A stretch of DNA of 64,000 nt, from the NCBI GenBank assembly GCA_963930645.1, contig OZ005649.1, forward strand, positions 84,021,126-84,085,125, given 5' to 3'. Made by a program: the position numbers and the translations under genes. Within the stretch, counting starts at the first letter, position 1, and each line of letters starts with the position of its first letter. This document shows positions 13,476-25,020 of the stretch, in pieces. Source of the DNA: Salticus scenicus. Taxonomy: Eukaryota > Arthropoda > Arachnida > Araneae > Salticidae. The notes under the pieces are model-generated. The model was given only the letters and a program-made list of their open reading frames with translations, ran no database searches and was not told where the DNA came from.

Positions 13476-15010
13476 CACTCCGGCTCAAAAGTTTAGCAAG
13501 GTTTGCAAAAGATCAATATTTTTCAATTTAAACATTTATCTCTCGATGAAATGTTTTCTAACATGGTATTTAAAGAACTTGGTATACTTCATATTTTTCA
13601 GTGAAGAATGGTTTAAGATAACATTTAGGGGGCCAGTAACAAACTGAACAATATCAATAATGTTTGTGATCGCCTTGTATCACCAAATGAATGAAATTAT
13701 CTACAACTTTAGAATTTGTTAATGTAGGTCCATTTCAATTTGTGTATGAATTTGTGTGCCGATAGCATGTTATATAAATAAGATACTAGCATTTATTTTA
13801 AAACTAAAAAATAAAAAAAATAAAAAAAACATATTTTTTATTTATAATATACAGAGTTTTGCACGAAAATTATTCCTACTTTCAAATAAATTGAAAAATA
13901 CTCTTGAAACAATATGCTGCATTTGGAATAAAAATATCTTAAATATCTCATGAAATATGAACATTTTTATGAAAAACGTTTTCACGGCCGCATGCACGAA
14001 AAATAGAACATGTTTATTACATAGGTAGATGTATTGGGCAACTTTTATCAAAAGTACATTTGAATTGACTAAAATTTAAGTAAATTGTCGGCAAAAGAAC
14101 GAACTATATTTTAGGTATTTTTCCAGAGTTGAAATTTCATAAGGGGTTTTTCACATGCATCGTAATTAACTTGAAGATCCAATTATTTCAACCACAGTCC
14201 AAAAGTTCGTTTTTGTGAAAAAAACCTTTTGTTCATTTGATAAAATTTGTGAGATTAAAATGGGCTTTTCCCAAAATATATTTTTTGCAAAGAGGTTGAA
14301 ATAATTGGATCTTTAAGTTAATTACGATGCATGTGAAAAACACTTTATGAAACTTCAACTCTGGAAAAATACCTAAAATCCAACACGCTCTTTTGCCGAT
14401 AATTTGATTAATTTTTAGCCTATTCAAATAAACTTTTCACAAAAATTGCCCAATATATCAAGCTTTCAACCTCTGTAATAAAAATGTTTTTGTGCTTCGC
14501 GCATGCGCAGTGAAAACATATTCCTTAAAAATGCTCATATTTCACGAGATATTCAAGAGATTTGTATTCCGATTGCAGTATACTGTTTCAAACGTGTTTC
14601 TACCATTTATCTGAAAGTGGCAATAATTTTCGTTTAAAACTCTGTACATTATAAATAAAAACATACTTTTTTTTTTAGTTTTAAAATAAATAATGCTTGC
14701 ATCTACATTATTTAACATGCTATCGTCACACAAAATTATCCACAAACTTTACTGGGTCTATATTAACATATCCTAAAGTTAGATATCATTTCGTACATTT
14801 AATAATACAGGATGGCCGGAAACATTATTGATTTTGCTTAATTTGTTACTGGCCCCCTAAATATTGTCTTAAACCAGTCTTCTTTGAAAAACATGAGGAA
14901 GACACAGTTTTTAAACACCCAGTGTTTGAAAAAGCTTCCTCGAGAAATAAGTTTTCAAATTGAGATAAACTGGTCGTTTGTAAACCTTTATAAATATTTG
15001 AGCAAGAGTG
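13476..15010. mobile_element. 1.5-kb foldback DNA transposon, TA target
   Basis: The left end begins CACTCCGGCTCAAA after a TA at 13474-13475. The right end is the inverse of CACTCTTGCTCAAA and is followed by TA at 15011-15012. The two halves are imperfect inverted repeats through nearly the whole 1535 bp. For example, 'GGGGGCCAGTAACAAA' at about 13628 has its complement at about 14846. The centre lies near 14220-14230. No transposase remains. The CACT- ends and TA target fit a long-TIR non-autonomous Tc1/mariner-type element. Confidence 0.8.
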
Positions 15011-15054
15011 TATTATAGAAATCATTTTGTTGCACTTTATTTAACAGAATTTTC

Positions 15055-15216
15055 GGAAGTAGGGAACTTTGTAAGCTATTTTAGCTGCATTAAAATCTAT
15101 AATTTCGTTTCAGACAATGTTTATGCTTATTCATGTATATGAAATGTTGTTTTATCATAATAGATTAGAAATTCCTATTTTGACCACCAAGTGGTGCTGT
15201 AAAACACTTTAAAAAT
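15055..15216 (+). repeat. Right member of direct repeat flanking the foldback element
   Basis: Partner of 13274-13426. The match ends close to the start of the next element at 15236. Confidence 0.7.
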
Positions 15217-15235
15217 CTGATGTGGGCACCACATG

Positions 15236-16436
15236 ACTTCCTTATACACCTTTAGAAATATATACATAATATTAAAAAGCATTGTCATTGGACCAAAGAC
15301 AGATGGCTAAAAATATTTAAAAAATGCATTATCACCGTGTTCTGGGCTTTTCTGAAAGTTTCAAATGTCTAGCTAGTCGGGAAGTTAATTAAAAATCGAT
15401 TGCAAGATTTGTACAGGTAACGCTGCCGAAGGCTGCAGGGATCCGAAGCAGTTGGCTAAAAGTACTTAAAAAATGCATTTTCACCGTATTATTCTGAACT
15501 ATTCTGAAAGTTTCAAATGTCTAGCTAGTCGAGAAGTTAATTAAATAATTTTTTTGTTGAACCATATAAACGCTGCCGAAGGCAGCAGTGACCCGAAACA
15601 ATTTGCTAAAAATATTTAAAAAAGGCATTGTCACAATGTTCTGAGCTTTTCTGAAAGTTTCAAATGTCTAGCTAGTCGGGAAATTAGCTAAAAATCGATT
15701 GCAAGATTTGTCCAGGTAACGCTGACGAAGGCAGCAGGGATCCGAAACAGTTGGCTTAAAGTATTAAAAAAATGCATTTTCACCATGTTTTGAACTATTC
15801 TGAAAGTTTCAAATGTCTAGCTAGTCGGGAAGTTAGTTAAATAATTTTTCTATTGAATCATATAAACGCTGCTGAAGGCAGCAGGTATCCGAAACAGTTG
15901 GCTAAAAATATTTGAAAAATACATTGTCAACGTGTTCTGAGCTTTTCTGAAAGTTTCAAATATCTAGCTAGTCGGGAAGTTAGTTAAAAATCGATTGCAA
16001 GATTTGTCCAAACCGTTTTTGAGTTATTACCGTTTTTAGATACATTATGGCCAAAACCTTTGTATTTTAGTCATTAGGAACCAAATATTTCTAAATATCT
16101 CCAAAACGGAAAATCATACAAAGTCCAAAAAGAGAGGTGCATAACTAGATGTTATAACAAACCTATGTGCCAACCGTTTTTGAGTTATGCGACATACGCA
16201 CACACACACAGACAGACACACATACAGACGTCACGAAAAATCGTGTAAAGTCGCTTATATCTCTAAAACGAGAGTTCGTGTTAAGACGACACTTGCAGGC
16301 GTACAACTAGGCATCATGACATCACATGTATAAATTGGGAACATTCAGTGCTCATTCGTTTTCGAGCAATGTGAAATACAAAATCCACTTCGCAAATCCG
16401 GATTACTATACTTCCTTATACTTTGTATAAGGAAGT
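15236..16436 (+). mobile_element. Hairpin-ended, tandem-repeat-cored element, family A (HINE-like), copy 1
   Basis: The left end carries ACTTCCTTATAC (15236-15247). The right end is a perfect hairpin of the same word: ACTTCCTTATAC, TTT, GTATAAGGAAGT (16410-16436). Between them lie five tandem units of about 148 bp (15290-16010), then a unique part with an (AC)n/GACAGAC tract at 16198-16226. A subterminal repeat shared with a 3' hairpin, a tandem core and a microsatellite together match what is described for Helentron-associated elements (HINEs). That assignment is inference, since no Rep/helicase gene is present. A second, reverse-oriented copy lies at 27977-28395. Confidence 0.65.
15290..16010 (+). 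repeat. Five ~148-bp tandem units with embedded hairpins
   Basis: A phrase like CTAGCTAGTCGGGAAGTTA recurs at about 15370, 15520, 15668, 15817 and 15964. Units alternate between two types. One type has AATCGATTGCAAGATTTGT after the phrase. The other has ATAATTTTT and then GAACCATATAAACG-like sequence. Most units carry the small hairpin CTGCCGAAGGCAG or a one-base variant. Confidence 0.9.
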
Positions 16437-16740
16437 AAGAATTATTAAAGTAATTTTCTAACTTAAACACAATATATTATAATCTCATACAAATGCTTAG
16501 TTAAATTATAATCATTGCAAACTGGGTTAAAACCGGCGAGACGTCTTGTCAGTATCCTAACAAATCTGCCATGCTAATACTTGTAGTTTCACTTCATACT
16601 ATGATTATACTTTATCACGTGTTCGTGTTAAATTTCTGAAATGCCAGCGTCATTGTTTAGCGTTACAAATTCAGTTATGAGTGTAAATATATGTTTTAAA
16701 ATAATAATAATAATAATGTTTTAACTTAAGTAGATAGTTT

Positions 16741-17440
16741 TTACAGTTTTAATTAAAAAAAAAAAATGATTTCTTTTAAGTAATATTAAAAATACTTTTT
16801 TATTCTATAATAAATTCAAATTATTATGTGTTTCTAGACAATTTTTATTTTAGAATATTTTTAATATACTTGATTAATCTTTGATAAAAACTAACTGTAT
16901 AAAATCAATTGAATATAATAAAAAAATAAATAAATAAATAAAACATAACAAGATAATGGTTAAAAGAAGTGATTAATTTGATTGCAAAAATATTAATGTC
17001 TATCTTGATTTGTAATGAAAGCATAATTTTTTTATGGTTTGTAAATCTATACAAATATTATATATCTTCACCCAAGAAATAAAAAAATTACAGTTTTAAT
17101 TTACCGTTTTAATTAAAAAAAAGAATGATTTCTTTTAAGTAATATTAGGAATACTTTTTTTTTCTATAATAAATTCAAATTATTATGTGTTTCTAGATAA
17201 TTTTTATCTTAGAATATTTTTAATATTCTTGGTTAATCTTTGATAAAAACTAACTGTATAAAGACAATTGAATATTATTAAAAATAAATAAATAAATAAA
17301 ACATAACAAGATAATAGTTAAAAGAAGTGAATAATTTGCTTACAAAAATATTAATGTCTATCTTGAGTTGTAATAAAAGCATAATTTTTTTATGGTTAGT
17401 AAATTTATACAAATATTTTATATATTCACCCAAGGAAAAA
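16741..17440 (+). repeat. Tandem duplication, unit about 355 bp
   Basis: The first unit (about 16741-17085) and second (about 17099-17440) share TTTCTTTTAAGTAATATTA, then an (AAAT)n tract, then ATAACAAGATAAT and TTAATGTCTATCTTGA in the same order. The other copy of this repeat (30.1-31.1 kb) has a single version. Confidence 0.85.
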
Positions 17441-17522
17441 AAATTCTTTTTAAGAATTAGTAAAATAAAATCAGGGATTTCTAAAATAGAGATTATTTTT
17501 CTATTTATCTCCATCTCTCTTT

Positions 17523-17643
<121 letters not shown>

Positions 17644-17990
17644 AGGCATAATATATATAAGGCCGGAAAAAATTATTGGTTCTACATATCTCTATACCAT
17701 ATGTTTATCAAATATAAATCACCGAAATAATGTAGAAACTTTTAGTTACGGAATCGAAAATTCAAATATTTATGACACAGAATTACGCAGTGACAAACTT
17801 GTTTATGTAAAAATGGTAAACAAATAAAATACATTTATTCTATCTATGTATCCTTGGAGATTCGGAACTGAATATTTCGCAGAATAAAAAGTTCAATATT
17901 ATGCATTATGTTGTCGCAAGATTAAAGGAATAATCTGAGTTACTAAAAGAGTAAAAAAAGCAAAGAATTTTTGAAGAGATTAACAAAATT

Positions 17991-19345
17991 CTTTTTAAAA
18001 ATTTTGATTTTTGATGATGTTTGACAAGAGAATTAAATTATTCATGTACATTTTTATCTTATTTTAAAAAACGTATTATGGAAAAGAATGTAATCTGCGA
18101 TATATTTAATTAAGATAATACGATAACTATAAACTAAATGTTAATGGATTATTCTCATAAAAAAAAAAAAAAAACCTCATGTCCCTTACCCCTTATGATT
18201 AAGTGCATGACTTACATATAATTTTGGAATCATTAAGAATGTACTTTATGAGGAAACACACATAACATTTTTATTTACCTTTTTTCATACCTGTTTATTT
18301 TCATACTTTAAATAATTTAAATATACCAATGTATCGTTCGTTCAATTACTTCTGTTTTAGGCTAAAATTAAGCAAACGAAAATTTGTTAGCAAATAATAA
18401 AGAATTTACCAAGTTTGTATTTTTTTAGTTCAAGACATTGAAATGTAGAATACAGATAATCCATCATAAAATTAATTTCTGTTAAAAATTTTGTCACTAC
18501 TTTAAATTTTGTCACCAGTGCTTTGCACCATTCATTCATAACAATATATTAATACACCCCAATTCCCACAGATTGAAACTAGTTTGGAAACCACCTCAGT
18601 ACCGTAAGACAGAGCTATTGTACCCTAATGTTCTACTTGAACTAAAAACGCTAAAATGATTAAACCTTGCCTCTGACACTGTTTTATTCAATTAATTTTG
18701 TCTGCAAATGACAGGAGCTAGTTATTACTTCACTAAAACATTGCCAGGCATGACTTTAAGCCTTTTATCATTATGAGTTCATGTAAAAATCCAGGTCCAA
18801 ATAATCCTGACTTATGACAATTAATAACTAATAGTAGCGAACAACATTCCATAATATTTTTATCTTTAATTGTGGAGTGCATGTGAAAACTTCATTACCA
18901 TATAAATATTTTTATATCCATCATTACGTGATCTCTTTTAAAAAACAAAATAAAACAATACAATATATCTTAAAATGAGGTAATCATAAAATTGTTTTGC
19001 TGTTTAAAAATATCTGTGAATGATTGAAACCAAAAATCAATAACTATAATTTTAAAAGTTTAATAAATTTATCTTCCCCTAACCGACGTGTAATGCGAGG
19101 AATGATGCTAAAATGAGGAACTGACTCTTATGCATTAGATATTCAAAAGGTGGGTTTTCTTAAAAAGCATTTGTATGTCTTATTTTCGTCGTATTTTCTT
19201 TTAATATAAATAGAGATATTAAGCATTCTATATTTGGTCTAGCCAATGCTTTTTTCGGATTGATATTGAGTTTTTAAACAATACATTCTTAATTATAAAT
19301 GCATAGATGCTAACATTCTAATTAATATTCCATAGTGTTGTCAGT
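17991..19345. other. AT-rich DNA, nothing recognised
   Basis: A poly-A run lies near 18160-18175. A less AT-rich patch at 18530-18780 has no frame or repeat I recognise. Confidence 0.5.
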
Positions 19346-19346
19346 A

Positions 19347-20285
19347 CCTATGCAGTAAACCTATGCTAAACAATTCGAATTAGGCTTCAGAAGAGTTTTA
19401 TACGATAATTAGTTTTGTGTGAAGGGGGCTACCGCCCCCCCCCCCCACATCCCCCCGTTTTATTAATGCACCTACATTTATATAGAATTTAATTCGGTTA
19501 TTAAAAAATAATTCTGTTTTTAAAAAAATAATTTATTAAAATTATTATTTTAAAAAATTATCTTTTATGATAATGCAGACGATTTCCATATTAGAGGAGT
19601 AGTATAACACCAAATGTCCAAAAAAAGTCCACTTTATTCTCAATATTAAAAAAAATAATAATAATAAAAATACGATTTTTTTTCGTTAAAAGTAAAAAAA
19701 ATCGATAAATTTGTTTTAAATTATCGCAGATCGATAGTTCAACCACTCGTTTTAAAGGTATTGGTGAGCTCTTTTGAATGATACACATCATGAAAATTTA
19801 CTCCCCTCGAGGGGGGATCCCCCCAGGGGGGGAGGCGAGGCTCCTACATACACAAAATTTTTTTCTCAGTTAACTATCTCTATTACAAAAAATATATATT
19901 CGTTTCATTTGGTTTAGTGCAGTCTATAGACGTTAAACTCTACTTACCTGCAGTTTCCCCCATAGACGTAATGTATAAGAATTCGCTTGATTGTCCCTGT
20001 ACACGAACCATTTGCTTGATCTTAACGAAAAAGCTTACTGTAGCATCCCTATATGATACACATTTAGAATACCAAGTTTGAACTATCTGCCATAATTTAT
20101 TTTTGAGATACGATGATAACAGACAGACACACACACAGACACACAGACATACACACAGACCATTTGCTAAAAATATGATTTTCGTATTCAGGGGACCTCA
20201 AAACGTGTAAATATAACAAAATCTCGCGTTCGAAAATTTCACCCAAAAACAATACTTTCTCTACCTTATGGGTAAAAGAAAGTAA
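19347..20285 (+). mobile_element. Hairpin-ended element family B, copy 1
   Basis: The right end is the hairpin ACTTTCTCTACC, TTAT, GGGTAAAAGAAAGT (20253-20284). It contains two GC-rich inverted motifs: CTACCGCCCC with a run of C near 19430-19456, and CTCGAGGGGG with CCCCCAGGGGGG near 19805-19830. A GACAGACACACA tract lies at 20111-20158. The left end is not sharp; homology with copy 3 starts near 19347. Non-coding. Confidence 0.65.
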
Positions 20286-20968
20286 AAATATACGATTTTT
20301 TTCTAAGTTTTTTTTCGTTAAAAGTAAAAAAATCCATAACTTTGTTTTAAATTATCACAGATAGATGGCTCAACCATTCGTTTTAAAGGTATTGGTGAGC
20401 TCTTTTGAATGATACCCATCATGAAAATTTACTCCCCTCGAGGGGGGACTTCCGCCCCAGGAGGGGAGGCGAGGCTCCTACATACACAATTTTTTTCTCA
20501 GTTAACTATCTTTATTACAAAAAATATGTATTCGTTTCATTTGGTTTAGTGCAGTCTGTAGATTGATAAACTCTACTTACCTTTATATCCCCCATAGACG
20601 TAATGTATTAGAATTCTCTTGATTGTCCCTGTACACGAACCATTTGTTTGATCTTAATGAAAAGCTTACTGTAGCATACACATTTAGAATACCAAGTTTG
20701 AACTTTCTGCCATAATTTGTTTTTGAGATATGCTGATAACAGACATACACACACAGACACTTACACGGACACTTACACAGACACACACACACATACACAC
20801 AGACCATTTGCTAAAAACATGATTTTCGTATTCACTTGATAGCAGAACGTGTAAATATAACAAAATCTCGCTTTTGAAACTTTGACCCCAAAACAATACT
20901 TTCTCTACCTTATGGGTAAGAGAAAGTAAAAAAACAATACTTTCTCTACCTTATGGGTAAGAGAAAGT
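20286..20968 (+). mobile_element. Family B, copy 2 (5'-truncated)
   Basis: It starts at a point corresponding to about 19672 of copy 1, so roughly the first third is missing. The GC-rich CCCCTCGAGGGG module (20435-20470), the ACACAGACAC tract (20747-20803) and the terminal hairpin (20899-20927) are present. The hairpin and adjacent bases occur a second time at 20938-20968, a short local duplication. Confidence 0.7.
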
Positions 20969-20994
20969 AAATAATCTGGTGTGTCACTCACACG

Positions 20995-21973
20995 ACTTTC
21001 TCTTACCCTGAAATTTAACACTATAAATACAGGTTGCAGATTAAAAGGTAAGATAACGAGTACCGTTATGTAAACCTGTGTTAAACAATTCATATTATGC
21101 TTTTGAAGAGTTTTATATAATAATTAGTTCTGTGTGAGGGGGACTACCGCCCCCCACAACCCCCCGTTTCATTAATGCACCTACATTTACATAGAATTTA
21201 ATTTGGTTATTAAAAAATAATTCTGTTTTTAAAAAATAATTTATTAAAATTATTATTAAAAAAAATATCTCTTATGGTAATGCAGACGATTTCCATATTA
21301 GAGAAGTGGTATAACACCAAATATCGAAAAAAAAGTCCATTTTATTCTCATCATTAAAATGAAGGGGGAAAAAAAACGATAACTTTGTTTTAAATTATCG
21401 CAGATCGATGGTTCAACCATTCGTTTTAAAGGTATTGGTGAGCTCTTTTGAAAAATACCCATCATGAAAATTTACTCCCCTCGAGGGGGGACTTCCCCCC
21501 CAGGAGGGGAGGCGAGGCTCCTACATACAGAATTTTTTTCTCAGTTAACTATCTCTATTACAAAAAATATATATTCGTTTCATTTGGTTTAAATCAGTCT
21601 ATAGACGTTAAACTCTACTTTTCTGCAATTTCCCCCATAGACGTAATGTATTAGAATTCTCTTGATTGTCCCTGTACACGAACCATTTGCTTGATCTTAA
21701 CGAAAAGCTTACTGTAGCATTCCTATATGATACACATTTAAAATACCAAGTTTGAACTTTCTTCCATAATTTATTTTTGAGATATGCTGATAACAGACAG
21801 ACACACAGACACACAGACAGACACACAGACATACAGACAGACACACAGACCATTTGTTAAAAACATGATTTTCGTATTCAGGGGACCTCAAAACGTGTAA
21901 ATATAACAAAATCTCGCGTTCGAAAATTTGACCCAAAAACAATACTTTCTCTACCTAATGGGTAAGAGAAAGT
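20995..21973 (+). mobile_element. Family B, copy 3
   Basis: This copy preserves the left end: ACTTTCTCTTACCC (20995-21008), the same word that forms the right hairpin arm (21944-21973). In between are CTACCGCCCC (21145), the CCCCTCGAGGGG module (21477-21512) and the ACAGACAGACACAC tract (21793-21850). It shows the full architecture of the family, about 980 bp. Confidence 0.7.
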
Positions 21974-22084
21974 AAAAAGACTGGTTTGTGCAATGAGGCG
22001 GGTACAAACAGTACTACGGAATTCGAATTAGGGTATCAGCAACTATGTAAATATTAAATATAATATTACCTAATAGTAACAATG

Positions 22085-22086
<2 letters not shown>

Positions 22087-22134
<48 letters not shown>

Positions 22135-22137
22135 TAT
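22087..22137. repeat. (TA)n microsatellite
   Basis: About 45 bases of TA ending in ACATATATA. Confidence 0.95.
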
Positions 22138-22830
22138 CTTTCCAAATGTATCAGACCAAGCTACAATTTTTGATAAGTACCTGTTTCCGATAAATAAATT
22201 GTTAGCTTATTTGTAAGAAGCGGATAATTTTATAACAAACAACTTTTCTTTTTTAAAGCATTTAAACCTTTACGAAAGAACTGTTTGTACATACATTTCA
22301 CAAGATATGAGGCAATATAATTCCAAAACAAGTTTGTAGTTTGTTTGAGTGAATCATCAATACGTATTTCCAAAGAGAATTAAGAGCGAAAGAGATCGAG
22401 CTCGTTATTGTACTGAAATGATTTGAAAGGCCTATAATAGTTCTAGTATACCGACTGTTAAACAGGTAATTAGCGTGAGATTTGAAATTTAATTACAAAT
22501 GGGGTGCTGTGTAAAACGTAATTCATGAAAATTGATTTTATTTGATAAAGTACGAATTTATAACTTATAAGAATTTGAGATTTCTATTATTATGTATTCT
22601 GATATCATCTAATTAGAAATATTTTCAACAATTTTATTTGCTTTTATATAATAATGTTAATTAGAGATTTAATATGCTAATATAAATGTAAGTTTAGGAA
22701 AATATTCAATAATCATAAGGTAAATTTAAAGAAATAATAAAAGAAAGCATAAGTTGAGAAAAAGAACCGTGACGCAGATATAAACTTTACATTTATCTCT
22801 AATAAAACAATTGAATTTAATTTTTCCATA

Positions 22831-23401
22831 TGCATGGTCTGTTCAAAAGACAATGAGACTGATCCCGTAAAATTCTATTACCTGAAGATAGTTTTACAGA
22901 CTCTTAAAATCTTCAAAATAAATTCCTGCTTCATTAAATCACCGTTGATAACTATTGTGTCACACATTGATGCACTCTTAGAAATCTTCACCTGGAATGC
23001 TGTACAGAAGGCGCGTTACGCTTCTCTGCAAGTTCTTCAGAATGAGAAAACGATTTAAAGCGACCTCAAAATATCTTCTTAAGCTGAATTTCAAACGAAG
23101 AAATAGAAAAGTGTCCAAGAATGACAGATCTAGGCTATACGGTGGATGGGGAAGCGTTTCGACACGGTGTTGTGCCACTGCTCGATACTCTGCTGCATCG
23201 TAAAAACCTAACGCCACTTTCAGACATGTGTCTGTTTCATAAGCGATCTGTGCGCTACAAAAGCTCAAGGACAAATTGACTTTAATCAGACTCTGTAGTT
23301 GACAGCCCCCACTACTTATACCACCTGTTAACTTTGCCCCTTTGGCAGTCTATTTGGCGCAAAAAAAAATCAGTCTCATTACTTTCTAGACAGACCTTGC
23401 A
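22831..23401 (-). mobile_element. Deleted mariner element
   Basis: The ends are inverted: the left reads ATGGTCTGT, then CAAAAGACAATGAGACTGA. The right is the inverse of AAGGTCTGTCTAGAAAGTA and ATGAGACTGA. TA lies outside on both sides (22829-22830 and 23402-23403). At 571 bp it is far shorter than a full mariner. It keeps only the 3' part of a transposase gene, on the minus strand. Confidence 0.8.
22978..23274 (-). pseudogene. mariner transposase C-terminal fragment
   Basis: The frame contains HRVETLPHPPYSLDLSFLD followed by FLFLRLKFSLRR. This matches the mariner block around the third catalytic Asp, usually LPHPPYSPDLAPxDxxLFxxLK. Downstream residues (NLQRSVTRLL, SIPGEDF) also look like the family's C-terminus. 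The first two catalytic Asp blocks and the DNA-binding domain have been deleted, so the protein cannot be functional. P-to-L in PYSPDL and the loss of AP are further signs of decay. Confidence 0.8.
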
Positions 23402-23476
23402 TATATACAATTTGATCCATAGTTTACATATTATTATTATTACTATTACTATTTCATAAAATTATATACAATAATA

Positions 23477-24896
23477 CACTGATGGAAAAAAATCCCAACA
23501 CCAAGAAAAAATTATTGTACAGTAAAGAAATTTCAGCAATACATTTGTCTAGGTTACATATTTAATTGATTAAAGTTTCAAGATCACAGGTAGAGCCATT
23601 GGCGCGAAGAGTCATTTCAAATGTGAAATGTTGGTACATTAGTAACCGGTGTAGCCGCCAGAAGTTTGAATGCAAGCATGCAAACGTGCATGCATTGTGT
23701 CGTACAGGTGTCGGATATCAGTTTGTGGGATGGAGTTCCATGCCTGTTGCACTTGGGCGGTCAATGCAGGGACGCTTAATGCTGGTTGTGGATGACGCTG
23801 GAGTTGTCGTCCAATGATGTCCCATACGTGCTCGATTGGAGAAAGATCTGGTGATCTAGCAGGCCAAGACAACATATCGACAATCTGTAGAGCATGTTGG
23901 GTTACAACAGCGGTATGAGGGCGAGCGTTATCCTGTTGGAAAACACCCCCTTGAATGCTGTTCATGAATGGCAGCACAACAGGATGTATCACTAGACTGA
24001 CGTATAAATTTGTAGTCAGGGTGCGTGGGATAACCACGAGAGTGCTCCTGCTGTCATACGAAATTGCTCCCCAAACCATAACTTCAGGAGTAGGCCCTGT
24101 GTGTCTAGGCCGCAGACAGGTCACTAGCAGGCGTTCACCTGGCCTCCTTCTAACCAACACACAGCTATCACTGCGACCAAGGCAGAACAGGCTTTCATCA
24201 GAAAACACAACAGATCTCCTCTCCATCCTCCAATGAGCTCTAGCTTGACACCACTCACGTCGCAAACGGCAGTGGTTTGGAGTCAGTGGAATGCACGCTA
24301 CAGGGCGTCTGGCTCGGAGCTGTCCTTGAAGTAACCGATTTGTAACAGTTCGTTGTGTCACTGTGGTGCCAACTGCAGCTCGAATTTCAGCTGCAGACTC
24401 AGTACGATTAGCCACAACCATATGCCGAACACGGCTGTCTTCTCAGTAGTGCCACGTGGCCGCCCGGAACCCGGTCTTCTTGAGGCAGTACCTTCCCTTG
24501 ACTACTGCTGTCAACACTCATGCACAGTGGATACATTCCTGCCAAGTCTTTCTGCAATATCGCGGAAAGAAAACCCACCTTCTCGTAGCCCTACTACACG
24601 ACCTCGTTCAAACTCAGTGATCTGTTGATAATGGCTTCTTCGTCTTCTTAGAGGCATCCTTGACTAACATTAACCCACTACGTCAAATCTCAACTGTAAA
24701 TAACGATCACGAACCTTACAGCGCTTATTTAAAGCAAACCTCATTGGCATGTTCATAGTGTCGCTACTAGCGCCACACTTATGCGCGTAGCTCGAAATTT
24801 GAATCGACGTCATCTTTCAGATGTATAAACACGCCTACCAAATTTTGTTTATCTAGCACAGCTCCTTCCTGGTGTTGGTTTTTTTTTCCATCAGTG
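23477..24896 (-). mobile_element. Tc1-like transposon, near full length
   Basis: The element is 1420 bp with TA on each side (23475-23476, 24897-24898). Terminal inverted repeats of about 31 bp start CACTGATGGAAAAAAA and continue with CCAACACCA; a few mismatches separate the two ends. A single transposase gene fills the middle on the minus strand. Size, ends, target site and gene content are those of a standard Tc1 element. It inserted into copy 1 of the duplicated segment only. Confidence 0.95.
23639..24657 (-). pseudogene. Tc1-like transposase, inactivated
   Basis: The gene would encode a DDE transposase of about 340 residues. The start MPLRRRRSHYQ at 24657 is followed by a helix-turn-helix region (FSFRDIAERLGRN). 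Two in-frame stops then occur at 24511-24513 and 24502-24504, each where the family has Trp in a WQQW-like motif. A frameshift near 24430 moves the rest into the frame that is open from 24421 to 23639. That 260-codon part holds SDESLF (first Asp, residue 75), VWGAI, FQQDNARPHT (second Asp, residue 164) and SPDLSPIEHVWD (Glu, residue 197). I count 32 residues between the last two catalytic residues, against 34 in classic Tc1. With two stops and a frameshift it cannot make full transposase. Confidence 0.92.
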
Positions 24897-25020
24897 TATT
24901 ACTACGTTTTTTCTCTTGTTGTAGGCTTTAAAGCTGATTATCAGCATTTAGGACCTATTATGGGTGAGATATTATCATTTTAAGGTTTTCTATCGCGTAT
25001 TCATGCAATAAAATTACTAA

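Noticed and set aside
20583..20896. Cys/Val/Ser-rich minus-strand frames at 20.6-20.9 and 21.6-21.9 kb that resemble each other
   Set aside because: They are similar only because they lie in tandem copies of the family B element and read through its GTGT/GTCT tract; no start context or domain supports a gene.
23955..24628. Plus-strand frames over the Tc1 element
   Set aside because: They are antisense shadows of the transposase gene.
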